The translations under genes and the position numbers were made by a program. A DNA stretch of 36,717 bases from CALGTL01 sp963579135 (GTDB lineage: Bacteria; Chloroflexota; Dehalococcoidia; Lucifugimonadales; Australimonadaceae): positions 1-36,717 of the forward strand of contig CAUZFB010000022.1 in NCBI GenBank assembly GCA_963579135.1. Direction: 5' to 3'. The notes under the pieces are model-generated. The model did no database searches, was not told the origin of the DNA, and worked only from the letters and a program-made list of their open reading frames with translations. Below, in pieces: positions 1 through 8,790 of the stretch. The number at the start of each line of letters is the position of its first letter. Within the stretch, counting starts at the first letter, position 1.

Positions 1-532
1 TCGGGATGAACGTCACCATCTCGGGATAGTTCTCGGATAGGCGCTCAAGTTCGGCATCGTAAACGAACTCGTCCTGATGGCTCGCGCCCTCCATGATGAA
101 GAACCGGTGCCCCAGCATCTTCTCGTGGACCGCATTACGCACCATGCTAACGAACGGAGCAACACCCGTGACAGTGCCGACCAGCACGTGGTTGTGGTAC
201 TGGGGTTGGAACACGAAGATGCCCTTGGCTCGGGGCCGCATCGACACGAACTCACCCACATGCTGCTCCCACAGGAGCGGCGTCAGCTTACCACCGTGCT
301 CCGGCAGCACGTGCTCGATGAACAGCTCCACCATGTTCTCGTGGGGTGCCGAAGCAATGGAGTACGGGCGCTCGATCCCGCCGGTACCGATCGTGATGTA
401 CTGTCCCGGCTTGAACGTGTATGGCACTTCCGGCCGCAGCCAGATCAGAAAAAGGTCCTCTGCGACCTCCTGCTTCTTCGCGATCCACGCCTTAGGTAGC
501 TTTGCGAGACGGTCCAACTGTTGCTCAGTCAT
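1..532 (-). CDS. FNR-like FAD/NAD(P)-binding oxidoreductase (3' end outside window)
   Basis: This is the first 177 residues of a ferredoxin-NADP reductase-type flavoprotein; its C-terminus lies beyond the window edge. The FAD-binding motif RPYS is at residues 55-58. A nucleotide-binding stretch GTVTGVAPF at 119-127 matches the family's GTGIAPF loop. Such proteins move electrons between NAD(P)H and an iron-sulfur partner. The start ATG (530-532) overlaps the stop of the upstream FdhA/NuoG-like gene as ATGA, so the two are probably translationally coupled and work in one complex. It resembles ferredoxin-NADP reductases and the gamma subunits of sulfhydrogenases; which of these is closer cannot be decided from the fragment. 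The assignment to the FAD/NAD(P) reductase superfamily is firm, while the partner and electron direction are inference. Confidence 0.85.
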   Translation of the reverse strand, partial: MTEQQLDRLAKLPKAWIAKKQEVAEDLFLIWLRPEVPYTFKPGQYITIGTGGIERPYSIASAPHENMVELFIEHVLPEHGGKLTPLLWEQHVGEFVSMRPRAKGIFVFQPQYHNHVLVGTVTGVAPFVSMVRNAVHEKMLGHRFFIMEGASHQDEFVYDAELERLSENYPEMVTFIP

Positions 533-3381
533 TCGTTCCTCGATTCTCGCTTCTCGATGCGGACGGGCAGCGTACGTAGACGCGGCAGATGGTTCATAGG
601 ATCGGGTCGATCGCTCGCCTGGATCTCTGCTGCGAGCTCACCAAACAGTGTGGTGAGCGAAATCATCCCAGGCAGGATGGCGTCGGAAATGTTCGCGACT
701 CCCTCGTAGGCCACGCCGGATTCGGCCACCAGCGTAAGAGGCTCGCCTTTTTCGATGCCCAGTTCTTTGGCATCGACCGTGCTCAGCACAAAATGCTCCG
801 TACGGGTCACTTGGTTCATCCCACTCTCGGCGGAGATGCCAGCATCGTGCGCTTCTTGGACCAGCACACGCCCGCGCGCCAACGTCAGCGCGAAACCATC
901 GGGGTTCTGAGGACGCTCTTGCCAGGACAGCGTGCCCAATCGCGCCTTCCCCGCACGAAAGCCCTCGCCATAGAACGCGGAGGTTCCCGGCTCAGTCGAT
1001 GACGTGCATGGCCACTGGATCCCATGGTGCACGACTTCAGAGTAGAGCATTTGGGTGGGTTGCGGGTTATCGTTGCTCGGCTTCGCCGTGACGTGTCCCT
1101 CAGCCATTAGGCGCTGGTGAGAGATACCTTGGTACTCCTCCACTGCCCTGCCCACTTCAGCAAGCACTGCGTCCGAATCAATGTCGGTGAATGCACCCGC
1201 ACCTAGAGCCGTCGCGATCGCGGAAACGATCGCAAGATCAGAGCGCGCGTCGCCCTTCTTCGGCGTGAGCACCGAGCGCAGCGGCTGAACGCGCCGCTCT
1301 AGATTGGTCATCGTCCCGCTCTTCTCCAGCGATTGGAGCGCGGGGAACACAACGTTGGCTCGCGATGCGATGTCAGACATGAAGCCGTCGCTCACCACCA
1401 GGAACTCGAGCGCATCCAGCGATGCGTTGACATCGCCGAACGTACCATCCTCGTAGTGCGTGTGATCGCCCAGCAGCAGCATCGCTTTGATGCCGCCCTC
1501 CCGCGCACCAGCGAACATCTCGCCGACGCCGAGCCCCAGTGCGGTCGGCATCTGAGCGTTCCACAGATCGCCGAGGCGAGTCATACTCGCGGAGTCGTCG
1601 ATAGGCTGGTGGCCGGGAAGCGCGTTCGGCACAGCGCCCATGTCGTAGGCCCCCTGTTCGTTGGCGCCCTGGTACAGCGGCATCACCCCAGCGTTCGGCA
1701 CGCCCACGTTGCCCGTCACCAGCGCGAGGTTCGCGATGGCCCTGGTCGCGTTCAGTAGCATGCCGGGCGTGGCACCCTCAAGGCCGAACAGCATGGCGGC
1801 AGGCCCACCAGTCGCGTAGAGCTGAGCCGCCCGCTCGATCTCCTCCGCAGGAACACCCGTTTCAGAGACTACCGCCGCGCGGGAAAACGGCTCAAGGGAG
1901 GCGACCATCTCGTCCCAGCCGTCGCAGCGATCTCTCACATAGTCGTCGTTGCCAAGGCCCAGCTCGACCACCGCGAGGAGCAATCCGCCGAGCAACACAT
2001 TGACCGTACCCGGGAACGGACGCAGCCACAGCTCCGCGTACCGCGTCAGCTCCACCTCACGGTCGTCGATCACGATGAGCTTCTGCGTGCCCGCGCGCAC
2101 CGCCTGCTTGATGGCGACCGCGGCCACGTTCTGCTCTTCTGTGATGTTGGCGCCGACCACCATGGACACCGACGCCCGACGGAGGTCCGAGAAACTCATC
2201 GTTGCAGCGGCATAGCCAAATGTATCAAGCAGCACCGCTCCGACGTCGGGGTGGTCGTTGGACGCAACGTCCACGTTATTCGAGCCCATGACCGTGCGGG
2301 CGAACTTCTGGGCGACGTACATCTCTTCATTGGTGTCGCGCGGCGAGACCACCAGGCCGAACCCTGCGCCCACGTATGCGGCCAAGCCATCGGCCGCAGC
2401 GCGTACCGCCTGGTCCCACGTCGCCTCTTGCAACACACCGTCGCGACGGACCATCGGCTGGCTGAGCCGGCGCTTGTCGTTCACGTAGTCGAATCCGAAT
2501 TTCCCCTGGAAGCAGGCCTGGCCCAGGTTCACGGGAGCGTTCAGTTCGGGGATGGCCCGGATCGCCTTATCCCAGCGATTGACCTCGTAGGTCATCGTAC
2601 AACCCACTGGGCACTCAGTGCAGATCGTCTGCTCCGTCCGGGCAGCGCGTTCCCACTTGTACTGCGTCTCAGTGAGCGCGCCGACGGGGCACACGTCGAT
2701 GCAGGCCCCACAGAACTCGCAACCCGACTCCAGAAGTGAATCGCCGAAGAGCGTGCCAACCAACACCTGGCCTGCACGTTCGGTCATGGCCAGGGCCTCG
2801 TCGCCGCGCAGCTCATCGCAGGCCCGCACACAGCGAGCGCACACGATGCAGAGGTTGTAGTCGCGGTCGTAGAACGGGTCTTTCGTCTCGACCTGCAGGT
2901 TGCGGCCAACGAAGTTCAGAGGCGACGTCATGCCCTGCGTGTGGTGGCGGGTCGTGTCCTTCAGTTCGCACCGCTCGTTCTTCGGGCATGTCACGCAGCG
3001 GTCGGTCACATCCACGTGCCGAAGGCAGATGTCCTGCGGACCACAGAGATCAATCCTATGGCATGTAAGGCAACCGTTGGGGTGCTCCGACAGCAACAGG
3101 TCCAGCGTCGTATCGCGTACCGCGATCGCGGCTGCTGGCTTGGTGTTGATTACCATGCCGTCGTTGGCAGGCAGCGTGCATGCAGCCGGTGTGCCGCGTC
3201 CGCCCTCGACCTCGACCACGCACATGCGGCAGGCACCGTATGGCTTCATCCCCGGGTGGTAGCACAGGAACGGAATGTAGATGCCCGCATCGTTGGCCGC
3301 CTGGATAACCATCGTGCCGGGAGTGGTTTGCACCTCCTTCCCGTCAATGGTGATGGTGATCGTCGTTAGGGCCTGAGCCAT
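529..3381 (-). CDS. NuoG/FdhA-like molybdopterin iron-sulfur subunit, lacking the formate dehydrogenase catalytic Cys
   Basis: This 950-residue protein has the layout of NAD-dependent formate dehydrogenase alpha or NuoG. It starts with an N-terminal [2Fe-2S] ferredoxin domain (C40, C51, C54, C68) and a His-Cys3 cluster (H100, C104, C107, C113). Two [4Fe-4S] motifs follow (C178/181/184/188 and C221/224/227/231). The molybdopterin oxidoreductase core has its own cluster motif starting at C254, C257 and C261. The core resembles FdhA, including a GANEQGAYDMGAVPN stretch. After NNVD (368-371), where FDH enzymes carry the active-site Cys or Sec followed by His, this protein reads VASNDHP with no Cys. 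Formate oxidation by the usual mechanism is therefore unlikely. The start overlaps the nuoF stop by one base (TAATG). It is probably the large electron-transfer subunit of a NADH-linked soluble complex; its substrate, if any, is unknown. Confidence 0.85.
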   Translation of the reverse strand: MAQALTTITITIDGKEVQTTPGTMVIQAANDAGIYIPFLCYHPGMKPYGACRMCVVEVEGGRGTPAACTLPANDGMVINTKPAAAIAVRDTTLDLLLSEHPNGCLTCHRIDLCGPQDICLRHVDVTDRCVTCPKNERCELKDTTRHHTQGMTSPLNFVGRNLQVETKDPFYDRDYNLCIVCARCVRACDELRGDEALAMTERAGQVLVGTLFGDSLLESGCEFCGACIDVCPVGALTETQYKWERAARTEQTICTECPVGCTMTYEVNRWDKAIRAIPELNAPVNLGQACFQGKFGFDYVNDKRRLSQPMVRRDGVLQEATWDQAVRAAADGLAAYVGAGFGLVVSPRDTNEEMYVAQKFARTVMGSNNVDVASNDHPDVGAVLLDTFGYAAATMSFSDLRRASVSMVVGANITEEQNVAAVAIKQAVRAGTQKLIVIDDREVELTRYAELWLRPFPGTVNVLLGGLLLAVVELGLGNDDYVRDRCDGWDEMVASLEPFSRAAVVSETGVPAEEIERAAQLYATGGPAAMLFGLEGATPGMLLNATRAIANLALVTGNVGVPNAGVMPLYQGANEQGAYDMGAVPNALPGHQPIDDSASMTRLGDLWNAQMPTALGLGVGEMFAGAREGGIKAMLLLGDHTHYEDGTFGDVNASLDALEFLVVSDGFMSDIASRANVVFPALQSLEKSGTMTNLERRVQPLRSVLTPKKGDARSDLAIVSAIATALGAGAFTDIDSDAVLAEVGRAVEEYQGISHQRLMAEGHVTAKPSNDNPQPTQMLYSEVVHHGIQWPCTSSTEPGTSAFYGEGFRAGKARLGTLSWQERPQNPDGFALTLARGRVLVQEAHDAGISAESGMNQVTRTEHFVLSTVDAKELGIEKGEPLTLVAESGVAYEGVANISDAILPGMISLTTLFGELAAEIQASDRPDPMNHLPRLRTLPVRIEKRESRNE

Positions 3382-5177
3382 TAGTCAGCCTCCGGCGCGG
3401 CACTGGTCAGCGCCACCGATTCGAGTTTCGCCACGAAATCAAGCTTCACCGTAGCCGTTGGGGTCTCACCGTCGGCCTGCGCCCCCCGCCGCGTCGTCTG
3501 CGGGCCCACGAAACGCGCGATAGGCAGCGTGCCATGCCCATCCATCTGCGCCTGGAACTCGTCGCCGAAGTGCTTCAGCGCTGAGTCCACCGGGTTGTAC
3601 CCGAGTTGACCGTGGCCACACAACGAGCCAGCCCTGAGGTTCGCACCTATGCGCGCCATGAGCTCCATATCGCCTTCGCGGGATTCCCCAGCGCAGATCC
3701 GGTCTAGCACCTCCAGCAGGTGGGACGTGCCGAGCCTACAGGGGAAGCACTTACCACACGACTCCATCTGGTCGAAGGCCAGCAGGTTGCGGACCAGATC
3801 AACCACCGAGCGAGTCTCGTTACAAACGATAAGTCCGCCTGAGCCGAACATGGCGCCCCCTGCAGCCATGGCATCGTAGTCCAGCACCATGTCCAGCTGT
3901 TTGGCAGGCAGCACGCCGCCGAGCGGGCCTCCAGTCTGGAGAAACTTGATCGCCTTGCCATCGGGGTCGCCGCCGCCAAGATCCTCGACAACCTGGCGCA
4001 TCGTCAACCCGAATGGGACCTCAACCAGTCCTGCGTAACGGATGTCACCAGACAGGCAGGCGATGGCCGTGCCAGCGGATTTCTCCGTGCCAATGCCATT
4101 GAACCAGGCCGCGCCACGCCGAATGATCTCCGGCACGTAGCTAAGCGTCTTGATATTGTTGATGTTAGAGGGTTTGCCCCACACGCCGTACGCGGCGGGG
4201 AACGGAGGCCGGAACCGAGGCATCGACCGCTTACCCTCCACAGCCTCCATCAGCGCCGTCTCCTCACCGGCCACGTAGGACTCGCCGACCAGCGAGACTT
4301 CAATGTCGAACGCAAAGTCGGTGCCCATGACACTGCTACCGAGGATGCCATTGGCGTAGCAAGCCTCGATGGCGGCGCGCGTCCGCTCGATAGGGGAATC
4401 GTTGCCATGACGGATGAACACGATTCCGTTGGACGAGCCCGTCGCGTAACCCGCGATGATGCAACCCTCAATCAGCGTCAGCGGATCGGTGTCTAGGATC
4501 GTCTTGTCGTTGAACGCACCTGGGTCGCCTTCTTCGCAATTGCACAGGATGTACTTGGACGGCGCAGGGTTCCCGGACAGGAAGCTCCACTTGGTGCCGG
4601 TGGAGAAAGCGGCGCCACCACGGCCTCGCAGGCCGGAGTCCCGTACCGCTTGGACCACCTCACCGGGCTGCATCTCGCTCAGCGCCTTATCGAGACCCGC
4701 GAAGCCTCCGCTGGCGATGTAGTGGTCGAGGTTCGCGGGCTCGATCTCGCCCGCGTTTCGCAATGCGATGCGCACCTGGTGCTGCATCATCGGCAACTGC
4801 TCGCGGCGAGGCAACCCCGGAACGTCCGCGTCCACCGACGCCAACGCCAACTCCACAGCGGGAACACCACCCTTGATGTGGCGTTGCACGATCTCCGGCA
4901 CCTGCTCTGCGCCCACGTTCGCGTACATGACGCGTGGCCTCCCCGGCACCGACACGTCCACGAGGGGCTCCGCGTAGCAGAGACCGGTTGTCCCAACCTC
5001 TGAGATGGTCGCATCGACACCCGATTCGGCGACGTCCCGGCGCAGCGCGCTGAGCGTAGCGCCAGCACCAGCCGCCGTGCCCATCATCCCCGTGCTCACG
5101 CGAATCCACGGACGCGAGTTGAGCTCTATCCAGCGCTCCGTTGCGGACGCGAGCATGAGTTCGAAGACCTCAGTCAT
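3381..5177 (-). CDS. nuoF: NuoF-like NADH-binding FMN/[4Fe-4S] subunit
   Basis: This is a 598-residue diaphorase subunit of the NuoF/HoxF/FdhB family, which takes electrons from NADH onto FMN and passes them to iron-sulfur clusters. The FMN-binding GRGGAAFSTGTKW lies at 185-197, EEGDPGAFND at 215-224, and the NADH/FMN region GEETALMEAVEG at 304-315. The N3-type cluster ligands are C474, C477, C480 and C520. The N-terminal ~100 residues are a thioredoxin-like domain that normally binds [2Fe-2S]. Here three of its four cysteines are missing: the motif reads STGMMGTAAGAG near residue 30, and only C67 remains. There is no extra C-terminal ferredoxin domain. The gene overlaps nuoE by 8 bases and is followed directly by the FdhA-like gene. 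It probably forms the NADH-oxidising module with NuoE. Confidence 0.92.
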   Translation of the reverse strand: MTEVFELMLASATERWIELNSRPWIRVSTGMMGTAAGAGATLSALRRDVAESGVDATISEVGTTGLCYAEPLVDVSVPGRPRVMYANVGAEQVPEIVQRHIKGGVPAVELALASVDADVPGLPRREQLPMMQHQVRIALRNAGEIEPANLDHYIASGGFAGLDKALSEMQPGEVVQAVRDSGLRGRGGAAFSTGTKWSFLSGNPAPSKYILCNCEEGDPGAFNDKTILDTDPLTLIEGCIIAGYATGSSNGIVFIRHGNDSPIERTRAAIEACYANGILGSSVMGTDFAFDIEVSLVGESYVAGEETALMEAVEGKRSMPRFRPPFPAAYGVWGKPSNINNIKTLSYVPEIIRRGAAWFNGIGTEKSAGTAIACLSGDIRYAGLVEVPFGLTMRQVVEDLGGGDPDGKAIKFLQTGGPLGGVLPAKQLDMVLDYDAMAAGGAMFGSGGLIVCNETRSVVDLVRNLLAFDQMESCGKCFPCRLGTSHLLEVLDRICAGESREGDMELMARIGANLRAGSLCGHGQLGYNPVDSALKHFGDEFQAQMDGHGTLPIARFVGPQTTRRGAQADGETPTATVKLDFVAKLESVALTSAAPEAD

Positions 5178-5718
5178 CCTTGGTCGCCCCTGCGTCGACC
5201 GCCTTGACGCCTTCTACCAGACCAATCGCCCTCTCCAGCGACATGTGACCTACGAGATCTTCGTCAAAGCTCATGGCAGGGCCGTGGGCGCATACACCCA
5301 AGCACGTGTTGAGCTTGAGCGATATCGCACCGTCCACAGTCTCACCCTCATGGTCGAGGCCGAGGTGAGGTAGCAACCCCTGAAGGATCGGCTGTGCTCC
5401 GAGTACGTGGCACGTAGGGCCCCAGCAGATCTCAACTTTGTGACGGTTCGGGGGAGTGAATCGGAAGTTCGGATAGAAGGAGGCGATGCCCCAGACGGCA
5501 TTAGCGCTGGCAGTATTCCGCTGCGCGACCTCGTCGATAGCCTCGATGGGTAAGTAGCCGAGCTCATCCTGAGCAGCCAGAAGGGAGGAGAGGATCGTCA
5601 CCGTGCGCGCAGGCTGTGTCGCGATAGCGTCGCGCGCCCGTTCGCGAAGCGCAGCACGCGCTTCGTCGGTATCGTTCTCGGTGCTGCTCGAAGCAGGCGA
5701 ATCAGGCTTCGGCGTCAT
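5170..5718 (-). CDS. nuoE: NuoE-like [2Fe-2S] subunit
   Basis: This 182-residue protein belongs to the thioredoxin-like [2Fe-2S] ferredoxin family (NuoE, HoxE). The four cluster cysteines are in CWGPTC and TCLGVCAHGPAM, the expected C-x4-C and C-x3-C pairs. It pairs with NuoF in NADH dehydrogenase modules of complex I, formate dehydrogenases and bifurcating hydrogenases. The N-terminal ~30 residues are polar and rich in Asp, Glu, Ser and Thr. The ATG at 5716-5718 has GAGGGG at 5721-5726 as a close ribosome binding site. It is the first gene of the minus-strand redox operon; the spacer upstream (5719-5838) separates it from serA. Confidence 0.92.
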   Translation of the reverse strand: MTPKPDSPASSSTENDTDEARAALRERARDAIATQPARTVTILSSLLAAQDELGYLPIEAIDEVAQRNTASANAVWGIASFYPNFRFTPPNRHKVEICWGPTCHVLGAQPILQGLLPHLGLDHEGETVDGAISLKLNTCLGVCAHGPAMSFDEDLVGHMSLERAIGLVEGVKAVDAGATKDD

Positions 5719-5767
5719 CGCCCCTCAGCGTGTTCAATAAAAGTTCGTGAATTTCTGCACTAATGAC

Positions 5768-5791
5768 AGGCCCGCATAGTAGCACGGGCCT
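5768..5791 (-). terminator. 7-bp hairpin downstream of serA
   Basis: A perfect 7-bp inverted repeat (AGGCCCG at 5768-5774, CGGGCCT at 5785-5791) with a 10-nt loop lies in the 120-bp gap between the serA stop and the nuoE start. In the minus direction it is not followed by a U-tract, so it could be a weak terminator, an mRNA 3' end structure or part of the nuoE leader. Confidence 0.35.
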
Positions 5792-5838
5792 CGGAACGCT
5801 CACAAGACACGCCAGAACGCGTAGACCAGAGGTAACGC

Positions 5839-7461
5839 CTAGACTCCGCGGAGCCGGGTCTGCACAGGCGTCATTAACTCTTGGTGCACCACCTTCGCGC
5901 TCGTCATACCCGGGATAGCCCTGATGTCGGCCACCATGGCCTCGGTCAGCTGATCGTCGAAGCCCACAACCATGGTCGCGTTGCCCCGGGGTGAATCGCG
6001 CCCAACCTCCATGAAGCTGATGTTCGCATCGTGAGAACCCGAAATCGTCCCCACCCTACCGATCATCCCCGGCTGATCCACCTGCGACGTGAACAGCATG
6101 TAGGGCGCATTGGGCTCCATGTCCAGGTAGAAGTCGTTGATTCTCAACAAGTGCACCCGGCCGTTCGCGGAAGTGCCACCCAGGTACATCGTGCCTGCAC
6201 TCGTACGTACCTTCACGCTCACGTAGTTGGAGTAGATGGCCAGGGCTTCTGATTCGCGCTCCTGTACCACGTTGATGCCTCGCTCCTTTGCTATCAGCGG
6301 AGCGTTCACCAGGTTCACCCGAACATCGGAACTTTCGGCCAACACACCCACCAGCGCCGCAGCGCCTATGATTGACGTGTCGTGCTCCGAGATGTCGCCC
6401 GCGACGCTCACCGTCACCGTGTCGAGCTGACCTTCAGAGAGTTGGATCGCCAGACGCCCCATTAGCGTCGCAACTGGTATGTAAGGGCTCAGCGCCTCAC
6501 GCACCGCCGCAGGGACGAACGGCACGTTAATCGTGTACGGAGCAGCCTCACCGTCAAGCACGGCCATGACCTGATCCACAACCTCAATCGAGACCTCGAC
6601 CTGTGCCTCTTCGGTCGAGGCGCCGAGGTGCGGGGTCATCACGAGCCTCTCGTTGCCGAGCAACGCCATCTCCTTGGGAGGCTCACTGGTGAACACATCC
6701 AGCGCCGCGCCCGCGACGTCACCGCTCTTCAGCGCAGCGTCGAGCAGCCCCTCGTCGACCAAGCCACCGCGAGCGGCATTGATGATCCGCACGCCCTTCT
6801 TGAGCTTCTTGAACTCAGGCTCGCCTATCAGGCTCTTCGTACCGGATGTTAGCGGTGTGTGAATGGAGATGAAGTCCGACTCAGAGAGCAGCCGGTCCAT
6901 GTCCACCATCTCGACGCGCATCGCCCGAGCACGATCCTCCGCGACGTACGGGTCGAATGCGAGAACGTTCATCTCGAAGGCGACCGCGCGCGTGGCAACC
7001 TCGGAGCCGACCTTGCCCAAGCCGATGACGCCCAGCGTCTTCCCACGAAGCTCCACGCCCATGAACTTGCCGCGCGTCCACTCACCCCGGCGCATGGACG
7101 CATCCGCCTGCGCAACATTGCGCGACAGCGACATCATGAGCGCGAACGCATGCTCGGCGGCCGCGATGGTGTTGCCCGTAGGTGCATTGACCACCGCCAC
7201 GCCGTGACCGGTCGCCGCGTCAAGGTCGATGTTGTCGACACCAACGCCGGCCCGGCCGACGACCTGAAGTTGCACAGCCTTGTCGATGACCGACGACGTT
7301 ACCTTGGTTTCACTACGGACAATCAACGCGTCGTACTCACCGATGATCGCTTCAAGCTCTTCGGGATTGAGACCAATCTTGAAGTCGACTTCGTGGCCAG
7401 CGGCACGAAGCCGCTCCACGCCCGCGTTGTCAATCGGATCCGAGACTAGAACGCGCGCCAT
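5839..7461 (-). CDS. serA: D-3-phosphoglycerate dehydrogenase, long type
   Basis: This enzyme oxidises 3-phosphoglycerate with NAD+ to 3-phosphohydroxypyruvate, the first step of serine synthesis. At 540 residues it matches the long type-1 form with an intervening domain and a C-terminal ACT domain. The Rossmann motif GLGKVG is at 147-152. The catalytic Arg (ARGG, R231), Glu (SEPP, E260) and His (PHLGA, H278) are present. The last ~75 residues form the ACT domain, which in this family often gives feedback control by serine. The start ATG (7459-7461) has GGAG at 7468-7471. The gene lies downstream of a class V aminotransferase on the same strand and probably shares its promoter. A run of 14 C on the coding strand lies in the spacer between them. 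Confidence 0.96.
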   Translation of the reverse strand: MARVLVSDPIDNAGVERLRAAGHEVDFKIGLNPEELEAIIGEYDALIVRSETKVTSSVIDKAVQLQVVGRAGVGVDNIDLDAATGHGVAVVNAPTGNTIAAAEHAFALMMSLSRNVAQADASMRRGEWTRGKFMGVELRGKTLGVIGLGKVGSEVATRAVAFEMNVLAFDPYVAEDRARAMRVEMVDMDRLLSESDFISIHTPLTSGTKSLIGEPEFKKLKKGVRIINAARGGLVDEGLLDAALKSGDVAGAALDVFTSEPPKEMALLGNERLVMTPHLGASTEEAQVEVSIEVVDQVMAVLDGEAAPYTINVPFVPAAVREALSPYIPVATLMGRLAIQLSEGQLDTVTVSVAGDISEHDTSIIGAAALVGVLAESSDVRVNLVNAPLIAKERGINVVQERESEALAIYSNYVSVKVRTSAGTMYLGGTSANGRVHLLRINDFYLDMEPNAPYMLFTSQVDQPGMIGRVGTISGSHDANISFMEVGRDSPRGNATMVVGFDDQLTEAMVADIRAIPGMTSAKVVHQELMTPVQTRLRGV

Positions 7462-7486
7462 GCCTATCTCCGTCGTAAGGATTTCA

Positions 7487-7500
7487 GGGGGGGGGGGGGG
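7487..7500. repeat. 14-bp poly-G/poly-C homopolymer
   Basis: Fourteen consecutive G on the plus strand (C on the transcribed sense) lie between the aminotransferase stop and the serA ribosome binding site, about 26 bases upstream of the serA start. It is by far the longest homopolymer I see in the window. It could be a slippage-prone tract or a sequencing/assembly artefact. Confidence 0.9.
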
Positions 7501-7509
7501 AAGCCGTCG

Positions 7510-8616
7510 CTAGACCTTGGCGGGCTCGTAGCCCAGCTTGGGCAGCGCGTCCTTCAGCGCATTGAACACGTTGTCGATGTCTGCCTTGGACACGTAACCC
7601 ATGTGGCCTATCCGGAACACGCGGCCCGTGAGCAGTCCACGTCCCTCAGCGGCGATGATGTCATAGTCATCACGCAATGAAGAAAGCAGCGCCTCGTCGG
7701 TGATCCCCTCGGGCACGAAGCAGGCCGTCACCGTGTTGGACGCGTGCTTGTCGTCCTTCGCTACCAACTCGAGGCCCATGGCCGACAGGCCCTGGCGAGT
7801 GTAACTCGCAATCTCCTGATGGAACGCGTACACCTCCTCCATGTCACCCCGGGCAAGCATCTTCTGAACCGCGAAATCCAGGCCGAACATCAACGAGATC
7901 GCCGGTGTCCAGGGGGTCTGCCCCTTGCCGTGAGCCTTCTTGGCCTCAGTGATGTCGAAGTAGAACTTGGGCATCGTCGAGGTCTTCGATGCTTCCCATG
8001 CCCGGTCACTGAACGAGATCATCGCGAGCCCTGGGGGGCACATCCAGCCCTTCTGCGAGCCGGCCACCACCACATCCAGGTCCCACTCATCCACCAGCAG
8101 GCGGATAGAGCCGAGGGAGGAGATGGCATCCACGAGCAGCAGCTTGTCGAACTCACCCTTGACGATACCCGCGATGGTCTGCATGTCGTTCGTGATACCG
8201 GTAGAGGTCTCGTTGTGAGTAACCAAGACAGCCGTGATCTCCGGGTCGTCCTTCAACGCCTGGCGGATCGCCTCCGGGTCGGCGGCCTCACCGTCGGGGA
8301 ACTTGAGTTCGTTCACCGAAGCCCCATACGTCTTGGCAATCTTCGAGAAGCGGTCACCGAAGTTTCCGACCGTGACTGCGAGGACTCGCTGGCCAGGCGA
8401 CAGGGTGTTGACCACCGCCGCCTCCATCGCACCGGTGCCGGAGGATGTGAGGACGAACACGTCGTTCTTGGTCTCGAACGCCTTCTTCAGATTCTCGCCA
8501 ATCCGCTTGATAAGTTCAGCGAACTCAACACCGCGGTGATCAATCATCTGTTTGGTCATTGCCTTGAAAACGTCATCAGGCACGGGCGTCGGGCCAGGGA
8601 GGCGCAGGTTCGCCAT
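7510..8616 (-). CDS. Class V aminotransferase (serine-glyoxylate / alanine-glyoxylate type)
   Basis: This 368-residue PLP enzyme is of the class V aminotransferase family that includes serine-glyoxylate, alanine-glyoxylate and some phosphoserine aminotransferases. D163 in VDAISS contacts the PLP ring nitrogen. K189 in SQKGW is the Schiff-base lysine. The N-terminal LPGPTPVP is typical of the family. A canonical ribosome binding site AGGAGGA (8621-8627) precedes the ATG (8614-8616), and a sigma70-like promoter lies further upstream. It is followed by serA. This suggests that it supplies the transamination step of serine synthesis (phosphohydroxypyruvate to phosphoserine) or links serine and glyoxylate. 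Sequence alone does not separate these, so no gene symbol is given. Confidence 0.9.
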   Translation of the reverse strand: MANLRLPGPTPVPDDVFKAMTKQMIDHRGVEFAELIKRIGENLKKAFETKNDVFVLTSSGTGAMEAAVVNTLSPGQRVLAVTVGNFGDRFSKIAKTYGASVNELKFPDGEAADPEAIRQALKDDPEITAVLVTHNETSTGITNDMQTIAGIVKGEFDKLLLVDAISSLGSIRLLVDEWDLDVVVAGSQKGWMCPPGLAMISFSDRAWEASKTSTMPKFYFDITEAKKAHGKGQTPWTPAISLMFGLDFAVQKMLARGDMEEVYAFHQEIASYTRQGLSAMGLELVAKDDKHASNTVTACFVPEGITDEALLSSLRDDYDIIAAEGRGLLTGRVFRIGHMGYVSKADIDNVFNALKDALPKLGYEPAKV

Positions 8617-8686
8617 CAGTTCCTCCTAAAAGTCGTCGAAAGGGGCCGGAAAGCTGGCTGGGGCGGGAGTCAGATTGACGCTCCAG

Positions 8687-8716
8687 ATTATAGGGTCTGA
8701 TAGGCGAGTGATTCAA
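8687..8716 (-). promoter_or_regulatory. Sigma70-like promoter of the aminotransferase-serA unit
   Basis: On the minus strand there is a perfect -10 TATAAT (8692-8687) and a -35 TTGAAT (8716-8711, 4 of 6 consensus) separated by 18 bases. Transcription would start near 8680, giving a leader of about 65 bases before the aminotransferase ATG. Confidence 0.6.
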
Positions 8717-8790
8717 CCGGCAAATGCGAGTCTGTGAGCCAATTCACAAGTCCTGCGGCAGGCAACGGCCAAGCGCGGACGCACCTCCAT

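Noticed and set aside
529..3381. Plain annotation as formate dehydrogenase
   Set aside because: The catalytic Cys/Sec-His loop is replaced by VASNDHP, so only the fold and clusters support the family, not the reaction.
7462..7512. Frameshift in serA or the aminotransferase caused by the G-run
   Set aside because: Both proteins are full length with intact termini, and the run lies wholly in the spacer.
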